Shown here: positions 1 to 5,383 of the stretch, piece after piece
Layout: each line of letters starts with the position of its first letter
Numbering within the stretch: position 1 is the first letter of the stretch
NCBI GenBank assembly: GCA_934122235.1
Contig: CAKOWE010000025.1
Location: 1 to 6,258, forward strand
From: an uncultured Clostridia bacterium
GTDB taxonomy: Bacteria; Bacillota; Clostridia; TANB77; CAG-508
Reading direction: 5' to 3'
DNA length: 6,258 nt
Notes under the pieces: generated by a model
Seen by the model: only the letters and a program-made list of their open reading frames with translations
What the model was told of the DNA's origin: nothing
The model's database searches: none
Program-made: the position numbers and the translations under genes

Positions 1-13
1 ATAAATGTTATGC

Positions 14-40
14 TAAAAAGAGAATTGTTATCTCTTTTTA
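14..40. terminator. AT-rich hairpin, possible bidirectional terminator
   Basis: A perfect 10-bp inverted repeat (14-23 with 31-40) encloses a 7-nt loop. On the plus strand it reads TAAAAAGAGA, loop, TCTCTTTTTA, then TTTT. The A-run on one side and T-run on the other allow termination in either direction, but only the central AGAGA/TCTCT part contains G-C pairs, so the stem is weak. It could end a gene entering from the left on the plus strand, or back up the minus-strand terminator at 183-214. The direction is inference. Confidence 0.35.
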
Positions 41-182
41 TTTTAAATTACAATATAGAAATACAGTAAAACTTTTTTCACATTTATCAAATTTCATCAC
101 CTCAGTTTTTCTTGAAGTTTGCTGGAACTGTATTCACACTGAGTTCTCTTTTTCTTAAAAGCGTAGCTTTTAGCAAGATACT

Positions 183-214
183 AAAAAAATACAGAGGCAA
201 CTTTTGATCGCCTC
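183..214 (-). terminator. Rho-independent terminator of the GNAT gene
   Basis: Read on the minus strand this is GAGGCGA, loop TCAAAAG, TTGCCTC, a short TGTA link, then a run of seven T (plus-strand A-run 183-189). The stem has seven pairs including one G-U and is GC-rich compared with its surroundings. It begins about 40 nt after the stop codon of the acetyltransferase and has the expected orientation for ending that transcript. Confidence 0.72.
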
Positions 215-254
215 ATAAAATCAGCTATTATATAACTTGTAATTTATTGATTGA

Positions 255-857
255 TTATTTTTTAGGATATCTTATCAAATCATGTTCATAAACACTCTCT
301 TTAAACTTTCTATCCTGATAATGATTAAATCCCAAATGTTCGTATTTTTGCATTTTCAATATTCCATCAGTTGAAACAATACAAGGAATTCCTAATTCAT
401 CAGCTTTATCAAATGCGATTTGAACTAATTTTCTCATATATCCTTTGTTTTGATATTCTCTTTTTACTACAATCATCTCAATTTGAATAAATTTCTTATT
501 TTCTTTTTTTAGCTTATTTTCCAATGATTCTCCTGACGATTTCATATCTTTAAAAAACTGAATTGCACCTTTGATCCCCATACCTTTAACACTGCCAATT
601 ATTAAATCTTTCATTCCTAAAAAACTTATTTTGCTTGTGGGTTCTGAAATCATTATATACCCTTCTTGCTTTTCACTGAGTGTATATAACCAACTGCTTT
701 TTATTCCTGCTAATGCAAAGCCTTTCATGTAAGCCTCTATTTCTTTTTTCACTTTGCATAGATAATAAAGACTTCCCACAGTATCTTCGTATTGATATCC
801 ACTAAATGCTTTTGTAATTTCATTCATTGATTCTTGTGACACCTTTTTTAATTTCAT
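255..857 (-). CDS. GNAT-family N-acetyltransferase
   Basis: A cytoplasmic acyltransferase of the Gcn5-related family, expected to move an acetyl group from acetyl-CoA to an amine; the substrate is unknown. Counting from the upstream ATG at 893, the acetyl-CoA-binding strand-helix is at residues 138-160 (IEMIVVKREYQNKGYMRKLV), and the typical late motif YEHLGF is at 184-189. The usual Q/R-x-x-G-x-G/A loop reads Q-N-K-G-Y-M, so its last small residue is replaced by Met. I prefer the ATG at 857-855 (200 aa). It is preceded by the purine-rich GAGAGAAG, and family members typically begin MKxKKxxxES at this point. The ATG at 893-891 (212 aa) has no ribosome binding site and a perfect TATAAT box ending 7 nt before it. 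The gene stands alone, with a promoter near 941-970 and a terminator at 183-214. The fold is clear and the substrate is not. Confidence 0.85.
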   Translation of the reverse strand: MKLKKVSQESMNEITKAFSGYQYEDTVGSLYYLCKVKKEIEAYMKGFALAGIKSSWLYTLSEKQEGYIMISEPTSKISFLGMKDLIIGSVKGMGIKGAIQFFKDMKSSGESLENKLKKENKKFIQIEMIVVKREYQNKGYMRKLVQIAFDKADELGIPCIVSTDGILKMQKYEHLGFNHYQDRKFKESVYEHDLIRYPKK

Positions 858-940
858 TATTCTTCTCTCATACACCAAATATTCTTTTATCATTCTAGGT
901 ATTATAATCTAAACTCCAACTTACTATTTATCTAATTTCT

Positions 941-970
941 ATAATATCACCAACATATTTATTCTGTCAA
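941..970 (-). promoter_or_regulatory. Sigma-A-type promoter for the GNAT gene
   Basis: On the minus strand a perfect TTGACA (-35, plus 965-970) is followed by an 18-nt spacer and TATTAT (-10, plus 941-946, one mismatch). It lies just after the terminator of the preceding surface-protein operon, giving the acetyltransferase independent transcription. A second perfect -10 box, TATAAT, is at 901-906 but lacks a good -35. Either box would place the start of transcription upstream of the preferred ATG at 857. Confidence 0.5.
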
Positions 971-1012
971 AATTATTTTTTTGATAACATTCTTCTAAAT
1001 ACTTTAACATAC

Positions 1013-1059
1013 AAAAAGAACCCTTCTTGTTAAACAAAAAAGTTTAACAAGAAGGGTTC
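1013..1059 (-). terminator. Strong rho-independent terminator of the surface-protein operon
   Basis: A perfect 18-bp inverted repeat (1018-1035 with 1042-1059) encloses a 6-nt loop. Read on the minus strand the stem is followed at once by TTTTT (plus A-run 1013-1017). The stem bottom GAACCC/GGGTTC is GC-rich. It lies 37 nt beyond the stop codon of the 504-aa surface protein. The T-run exists only on the minus-strand side, so the direction is clear. Confidence 0.93.
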
Positions 1060-1096
1060 ACTTCATACTAGCTAGACTTTATATAATTTTATTGCA

Positions 1097-2611
1097 TTAT
1101 TTTTTTCTATTAACTACTGTTAGTGTACCAATAGCTGTCATAGAAGCTACAAATAACATTACACTTGTTATAATATTGTCTCCTGTTTTTGGATTATTTG
1201 TTTCGTTTTTAACTTGTTCTGTTTTTTCTTCAGCATTTGTTGCCACAATTCCATATTGGCTTAAATGTGATGTTTCAAATACTATATATCCATCTTCTAC
1301 TATTGCTGGCATTGTTTCTTTTATTTCATCATTTGAAATATACACTACTTCATATTTGTTAAATCCTTTTAATTCTTCTGGTAATGCAATTCTTATTTTC
1401 ATTTTAATACCATTGATTTTAACTATTTGACCATTTTCTAATACGTTTATATCTACTACATATTTAACATTTTTATTTGTTAAATCTTTTTTTACTTCTA
1501 TAGATTTAATATTTAATTCATAATCTTTACTAACTTCTTCTGCAAATTCAATTTTTGCTTTTGTTTCTCCTGTACTTTGGATTTCTTTTACTGTTTCTTT
1601 AACTGGTTGTTCTGGTTCTCCTGAAATTTTAGTCCAAGAAGCATATAAAATAACATTTTGATAATATTCAGCTCCAAGTGCATTTTTTATTATTGTATCT
1701 TTTTCAACATCTGTTGTTCCATCATTATCCCATAATCTCCAGTAAATGTATTTAAAATTATTTCCACTTCCATCTTTTTTAGAATTCCATCCGTTAAAAG
1801 TATATCCTTCTCTTACAGGTATATATGGTAAAAGTGACATAGATGTTCCTGAATCTCCACCACCTACATAGTCATATTTATTAGATGTTTTACCATCAAT
1901 AGTTCCACCATTAGCATTTAATATTAATACTCTATCATCTCCAACAAAAGTATCTTGAGTATATGTAGCAGTTAAAGTAATTACAACATTTTTTGCAAAA
2001 GCACTTGAATCAATAGAAGTAACAATTTTTCCGTCTAAGTCCCAACCTTTAAAAGTGTACCCTTTTCTTACAGGAGTATATTTTGTTAAATCAATTGTTT
2101 TAAATTCTGTTGATTGACTTTCCAATGTTATTTTTGCTTTACCATTTACTGTACCGCCAAATGCATCAAGTGTTACATAGTATTTACCGCTATCTTTTAA
2201 TTCTTTATCTGAAAATTTAGCATTAAGCCTTAATCCATTAGTATAATTAATTTCTTCACCTGTTGATGTATAAAAGTTACCATTACCTGTAAAGTTTGCT
2301 ATTTCTAATTCTTCACTAGCTTTTGTATTCTCTGCCATTTCCCAATGTGAAAATTCAGTTTTGCCATTAAAAGGAACAATTCCTTTTGTTAATTCAGATA
2401 GCTTAACAGTTGTTTCTCCTTCCGCAATATTAAATCTTACAAGTTTGGCATATTCACCATCAATACTAGCATTATCATCAGTGACAATTAATACTAGTGA
2501 ATATTTTCCATCATCACTAATTGTAGCTGCATTTACTCTGTTAGAAAAAATAAACAAACATGTAACAGCTAAAATAATTGCTAAAAATATTAAACTTTTT
2601 TTAATTTTCAT
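1097..2611 (-). CDS. Sortase-anchored surface protein with InlB-type repeats
   Basis: A 504-aa secreted protein predicted to be covalently attached to the cell wall. Residues 1-29 form a signal peptide (MKIKK, hydrophobic core, cleavage near VNA-A). Three beta-rich repeats of the InlB B-repeat / Listeria-Bacteroides type follow. The first, about 35-134, is divergent. The clear ones are 145-219 (LDAFGGTVNGK, YTPVRKGYTFKGW, LTATYT) and 227-328 (LNANGGTIDGK, YIPVREGYTFNGW, LYASWTK). A Pro/Glu linker (331-350) leads to a beta module (351-457) ending FETSHLSQYGIVA. The sorting signal is NPKTGD (473-478), then a hydrophobic helix and NRKK. The start is fixed by AGGAGG (plus 2620-2625) 8 nt upstream. 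That site overlaps the stop codon of the preceding gene, only 12 nt away, so the two are co-transcribed and probably translationally coupled. Such repeats occur in adhesins and internalins, but no ligand can be inferred. Confidence 0.9.
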   Translation of the reverse strand: MKIKKSLIFLAIILAVTCLFIFSNRVNAATISDDGKYSLVLIVTDDNASIDGEYAKLVRFNIAEGETTVKLSELTKGIVPFNGKTEFSHWEMAENTKASEELEIANFTGNGNFYTSTGEEINYTNGLRLNAKFSDKELKDSGKYYVTLDAFGGTVNGKAKITLESQSTEFKTIDLTKYTPVRKGYTFKGWDLDGKIVTSIDSSAFAKNVVITLTATYTQDTFVGDDRVLILNANGGTIDGKTSNKYDYVGGGDSGTSMSLLPYIPVREGYTFNGWNSKKDGSGNNFKYIYWRLWDNDGTTDVEKDTIIKNALGAEYYQNVILYASWTKISGEPEQPVKETVKEIQSTGETKAKIEFAEEVSKDYELNIKSIEVKKDLTNKNVKYVVDINVLENGQIVKINGIKMKIRIALPEELKGFNKYEVVYISNDEIKETMPAIVEDGYIVFETSHLSQYGIVATNAEEKTEQVKNETNNPKTGDNIITSVMLFVASMTAIGTLTVVNRKK

Positions 2612-2619
2612 TTTCTTTC

Positions 2620-2625
2620 CCTCCT
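2620..2625 (-). promoter_or_regulatory. Ribosome binding site overlapping an upstream stop codon
   Basis: AGGAGG on the minus strand lies 8 nt before the ATG at 2611. It shares two bases with the TAG stop (2624-2626) of the 615-aa gene. This arrangement supports coupling of translation within the two-gene surface-protein operon. Confidence 0.85.
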
Positions 2626-4471
2626 AGTGTTTTCTTAGATTTTTTCTTTTTTTAATATTAACTATTATCAATGTAATAATTCCTAATATAGCAATTGCAA
2701 ACAATACAATGTATACTATAATGTTATCACCTGTTTTAGGATTTGCATTATTAGTATTTTTTTGAATATTATTATCCTTTTCATCATTTCCTGACACAAC
2801 TGTTTTACTTGCTATTGCATAATTTGAAAAACTTGTTGTAGCAAATGTTATTGTACTAGTCTCGCTATTATAAGTTGTTGGTATTATTTCATAAGTTCCA
2901 TCGTGTTTTTCGTGAACAATTATAACTTCATTTCCATCTATTCCATTTTCTAGCTTTAATGTAATTTTTGCAGGATTGTTTAGTTCTTTTAATTCATTTT
3001 TCCAAACACTTTCTTGTGTACCTTTATATATAACTTGTGCTAAACTAATATCTAAATATGAAGAAATATTATAGCCATTTGCATTTTTTTCAAAGTTTGA
3101 TAATTGTTCTTTTGATAACTCAATATCATTAATTGATAAGATAACTGATCCAGTATCTATTTCTTTTCCACCAAGTTCAATAGTTCCATTTTTTACTTTC
3201 TTAGACTCAGAATTTACTTTATCATTAATTTTTTCGAATATTCCACTAATATGAACATTTGTATTTGGCATAATATATTCAAATGTAGATTGTTCTTTTC
3301 CTGCAATTAGTTTTTCATCATTTATTGTAATAGAAGTTAATTGATAGCCATAATCTGGTTTTAGTTTTAATATTACTTTAGATCCTGGCATAATACTTGC
3401 CCAGCCATTGTTTTTGTCTAAATCTTGATTTACATTATCTAATCCCACTGAATTACCATTTGGATCTTTAATATCTAATATTTCTATTGTTCCATTTTTT
3501 AATAATTCGTTATCTTTAATAGATGAATTATTTGTTTTATCAGAAGCCCATATTATTGTTCTTGACACATTTGAAACATCTTGATTTTTAGTTACAATTA
3601 TTTCATATTTTGTAGCAGGTTCTACTACAAAATCTACTCTATCTTTTGTTCCATTAGGCAATGTCATATTAGTTCCATTTATTGTTACACTTCCTATATT
3701 TCCATCGCCAAAAGCAAGTTGTATTGTAATTTTATTTCTTATGTTTCCTGTTACATAACCTTTTGCAGTACCTGTTATATTGGCAGATTCTATTCCTACT
3801 TTTGTATCATTAAAAAATATTTCCATTCCAAATCCATTATATGTTCCTTTTATTTCAATATCCTGTGTTACGATAGCAATTATATTCAACTTACAATTAA
3901 AGTAATATCTTGAATAATAGTCATCTCTTATTTCATGAATAGTAACATTTTCTCCAGAATAGTCTATCTCATCTGGATTTCCAACAACTACATCTCCATC
4001 ATCATAAGTAGTTCCTGTATATGTTAATTTAGAGCCAGTATATTTTGTATACATAAAGTTTAAATTGTAAGATTGATTAATATCAAATTTTTTTATTAAA
4101 GTCATTACTGCTTTGTTCTCATCTTTATTTCCAACAATTTTTATTAAAGCTTCATCTGTATTTTCAGTTTCAAGAAGACTTGTGTTATCATCATTACTAA
4201 ATTTATAATATTTTGTTCCTTCTAAATCAGACATTGCCTTTAATGCTTTAGATAAATTATCTTCTTTTGCAAAATCTATAATGTATCCTTTATCTTTTTC
4301 TAAATTAATATCATCTGTTACTTGATAATCAGTATAATTATTTCTAACAGTTGTTTTTACTGTTACTCCAGAGCCACCTGTAACATCAGTAATGCCTGCA
4401 TAAATATAGCTATTAGATAAAAGGATTGCAATTATTATTAAGAAGATAAATATTTTTTTGGTATTTACCAT
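2624..4471 (-). CDS. Sortase-anchored surface protein, first gene of the operon
   Basis: A 615-aa secreted protein. Signal peptide 1-25 (MVNTKK, hydrophobic core, cleavage near IYA-G). Residues 26-350 match no family I recognise; they include the motif VTIHEIRDDYYSRYYFN (176-192), shared with the partial protein at the right end. Residues about 355-413 look like a divergent InlB B-repeat (PGSKVILKLKPDYGYQLTSI, later YIMPNTNVHISGIFEK). Residues about 425-556 form a beta module common before sorting signals in Bacillota (SYLDISLAQVIYKG, PAKITLKLENG, TFATTSFSNYAIAS). A polar linker (560-576) leads to NPKTGD (577-582), a hydrophobic helix to about 605 and the basic tail KKRKNLRKH. The start is supported by AGGAGG (plus 4479-4484) 7 nt upstream. 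The stop TAG overlaps the next gene's ribosome binding site. It is likely a wall-anchored adhesin or structural protein with unknown ligand. Confidence 0.88.
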   Translation of the reverse strand: MVNTKKIFIFLIIIAILLSNSYIYAGITDVTGGSGVTVKTTVRNNYTDYQVTDDINLEKDKGYIIDFAKEDNLSKALKAMSDLEGTKYYKFSNDDNTSLLETENTDEALIKIVGNKDENKAVMTLIKKFDINQSYNLNFMYTKYTGSKLTYTGTTYDDGDVVVGNPDEIDYSGENVTIHEIRDDYYSRYYFNCKLNIIAIVTQDIEIKGTYNGFGMEIFFNDTKVGIESANITGTAKGYVTGNIRNKITIQLAFGDGNIGSVTINGTNMTLPNGTKDRVDFVVEPATKYEIIVTKNQDVSNVSRTIIWASDKTNNSSIKDNELLKNGTIEILDIKDPNGNSVGLDNVNQDLDKNNGWASIMPGSKVILKLKPDYGYQLTSITINDEKLIAGKEQSTFEYIMPNTNVHISGIFEKINDKVNSESKKVKNGTIELGGKEIDTGSVILSINDIELSKEQLSNFEKNANGYNISSYLDISLAQVIYKGTQESVWKNELKELNNPAKITLKLENGIDGNEVIIVHEKHDGTYEIIPTTYNSETSTITFATTSFSNYAIASKTVVSGNDEKDNNIQKNTNNANPKTGDNIIVYIVLFAIAILGIITLIIVNIKKRKNLRKH

Positions 4472-4525
4472 TGTTTTTCCTCCTTTCTCCTAATATTTGG
4501 TTTTTATTTTATCACAATGTAATGT

Positions 4526-4555
4526 ATTATTTGTTCATAATTACCAAAATTTCAA
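4526..4555 (-). promoter_or_regulatory. Candidate promoter of the surface-protein operon
   Basis: On the minus strand TTGAAA (plus 4550-4555, one mismatch to TTGACA) is followed by an 18-nt spacer and AATAAT (plus 4526-4531, one mismatch to TATAAT). Transcription would begin near 4519, leaving a leader of about 48 nt before the ATG at 4471. The region is extremely AT-rich, so chance matches are likely; TATAAT at 4596-4601 is another possible -10 but has no -35. Confidence 0.35.
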
Positions 4556-4571
4556 TGATAATTTGGCAATT
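4539..4571. repeat. Imperfect palindrome over the candidate -35, possible operator
   Basis: AATT-A-CCAAA (4539-4548) is mirrored by TTTGG-C-AATT (4562-4571) across a 13-nt centre: nine complementary pairs with one mismatch. The candidate -35 box of the surface-protein operon (4550-4555) lies inside it. The half-site spacing would suit a dimeric regulator, but no regulator is encoded in the window. Confidence 0.3.
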
Positions 4572-4623
4572 GTTTTTTTAATAATTTTATGTTATATTAT
4601 AATAAAATTTAAATTATTTGTAC

Positions 4624-4675
4624 TGGAAGTTTTTTATGCCATTTCATAACGGAAATAAGTATATTCCATAAAAAA
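4624..4675. repeat. Compound inverted repeat with alternative pairings
   Basis: TTTTTTATG (4630-4638) is the exact complement of CATAAAAAA (4667-4675), with an inner pair ATTTC (4641-4645) and GAAAT (4652-4656). A competing pair is TGGAA (4624-4628) with TTCCA (4664-4668), which shares two bases with the first. The element lies between ogt and the surface-protein operon. It lacks the usual T-run directly after a GC-rich stem, so it is not a standard terminator. It could be the structured 3' end of the ogt transcript, a regulatory leader or a small repeated element. Confidence 0.4.
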
Positions 4676-4705
4676 TGCATTTACCATATCAAAATAATTA
4701 TATAG

Positions 4706-5233
4706 TTATTTTTTTGGAACAGTGAATTTACTCATATCATTTTTTTCTAATTCTAAAAGTTTCACTTTATTTTTCATTCCACCACCATAACCAGTTAAAT
4801 TTCCTGATGAGCCAACTACTCTATGGCAAGGAATAATTATACAAATAGGATTCCATCCAACAGCTCCCCCAACAGCTTGTGCAGACATCTTCTTTATTTT
4901 CCTTTTTTTAGCAATTTTATTTGCTATATCACTATAAGTAATAGTAGTACCATAAGGAATTTCATTCATGATATTTATAATTTGTTCTCTAAATGGAGTT
5001 AAATTTTTTATTTTATATTTAGGTATAAAATCCGGTATTTTTCCATCAAAATATAAATCTAACCAATCAATAGTTTCAGAAAATATTTTCAATTCTTTTT
5101 CTTCACAACTTAACATGATTTTAGAAGCATCTTTTGAATTTTCAAAGCATAACCCTGTCAAATATTCTCCATCACTATTCATAATAATATTATCATAGCC
5201 TTTTGGAGTTTTATACATAAATTTATAAATCAT
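4706..5233 (-). CDS. ogt: Methylated-DNA--protein-cysteine S-methyltransferase
   Basis: A DNA repair protein that removes the methyl group from O6-methylguanine by transferring it irreversibly to its own cysteine. From the ATG at 5233 it is 175 aa, normal for Ogt. Residue numbers here are from that ATG. The N-terminal domain is divergent. The catalytic domain contains TPFREQ, IPYGTTITYSDIA (about 92-104, recognition-helix region), SAQAVGGAVGWNP (about 117-129), the active site IIPCHRV with nucleophile C136, and GNLTGYGGGMKNKVKLLELE. The position of the DNA-intercalating arginine finger (A-R-A-V-G in human MGMT) is Gln here (A-Q-A-V-G), which I recall in other Bacillota homologues. An in-frame GTG at 5272 would add 13 residues, but it lacks a ribosome binding site and the extension (MIYIKINLKVSKV) is unlike the family. 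The site before 5233 is also weak (AAGTGAG). The gene stands alone between surface-protein genes. Confidence 0.95.
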   Translation of the reverse strand: MIYKFMYKTPKGYDNIIMNSDGEYLTGLCFENSKDASKIMLSCEEKELKIFSETIDWLDLYFDGKIPDFIPKYKIKNLTPFREQIINIMNEIPYGTTITYSDIANKIAKKRKIKKMSAQAVGGAVGWNPICIIIPCHRVVGSSGNLTGYGGGMKNKVKLLELEKNDMSKFTVPKK

Positions 5234-5300
5234 TACTTTGCTCACTTTCAAATTTATTTTTATATAAATCACATAGTATCACACAATTAAATAATTATCA

Positions 5301-5328
5301 ATTATAATACAAAAAATGCACCAGTAAA
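5301..5328 (-). promoter_or_regulatory. ogt: Candidate promoter of ogt
   Basis: On the minus strand TTTACT (plus 5323-5328, four of six matches to the -35 consensus) is followed by a 16-nt spacer and a perfect TATAAT (plus 5301-5306). The start of transcription would lie near 5294, about 60 nt before the preferred ATG. The -35 lies within the preceding gene's terminator. A weaker alternative is TTGATA with TACTAT closer to the gene. Confidence 0.3.
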
Positions 5329-5363
5329 TATTAGATTTTTGTCTAATATTTGAAGTGCATTTT
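5311..5363 (-). terminator. Two-part hairpin terminator of the repeat-stalk protein gene
   Basis: An outer 9-bp stem (AAAATGCAC 5313-5321 with GTGCATTTT 5355-5363) surrounds an inner perfect 10-bp stem (5326-5335 with 5342-5351, 6-nt loop). A small asymmetric internal loop separates the two. On the minus strand the structure runs into a T-run (plus A-run 5311-5316). It lies 20 nt beyond the stop codon of the partial surface gene and fits as its terminator. Confidence 0.75.
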
Positions 5364-5383
5364 AATTACTGCATTAACATACG

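Larger units (their letters stand above)
1..254. other. Non-coding tail downstream of the GNAT gene
   Basis: No convincing gene is present. Besides the hairpins at 14-40 and 183-214 there is a 7-bp stem with a 3-nt loop at 156-172 (TAAAAGC, GTA, GCTTTTA). Shorter complementary pairs are CTCAG 101-105 with CTGAG 139-143, and GAACT 125-129 with AGTTC 142-146. This is more foldable sequence than expected for a plain spacer. No T-box, tRNA or known riboswitch signature was recognised. Confidence 0.4.
4472..4705. other. Non-coding region upstream of the surface-protein operon
   Basis: This AT-rich spacer of about 230 bp separates ogt from the surface operon. It holds the inverted repeat at 4624-4675, the palindrome at 4539-4571, a candidate promoter at 4526-4555 and the ribosome binding site at 4479-4484. 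No strong terminator for ogt is visible, so read-through from ogt into the surface genes is possible. I looked for c-di-GMP riboswitch cores, which are common before adhesin genes in Clostridia, and saw none. Confidence 0.4.

Noticed and set aside
38..97. Minus-strand 19-codon ORF (MKFDKCEKSFTVFLYCNLK)
   Set aside because: GAGGTG abuts the ATG with no spacing, so it cannot act as a normal ribosome binding site, and there is no domain or context support.
1092..1430. Plus-strand open frame of 112 codons
   Set aside because: It lies wholly antisense to the C-terminal part of the InlB-repeat protein, whose own frame has a signal peptide, repeats and a sorting signal. Its hydrophobic content is a by-product of the opposite strand's codons.
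2361..2627. Plus-strand open frame of 88 codons
   Set aside because: Antisense to the signal-peptide end of the 504-aa surface gene, with no recognisable domain or ribosome binding site.
3581..3913. Plus-strand open frame of 110 codons rich in Ser/Tyr/Cys/Ile
   Set aside because: Antisense to the 615-aa gene. The odd composition reflects reading AT-rich complementary codons.
4634..4669. Minus-strand 11-codon ORF (MEYTYFRYEMA)
   Set aside because: It has no ribosome binding site and its ends coincide with the arms of the inverted repeat, so it is more likely incidental.
4472..4705. c-di-GMP or other riboswitch before the surface operon
   Set aside because: None of the conserved GC-containing core motifs is visible. 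The region is almost entirely A/T apart from the inverted repeat.
4968..5198. Plus-strand open frame of 76 codons
   Set aside because: Antisense to ogt, whose PCHRV active site establishes the real coding strand.
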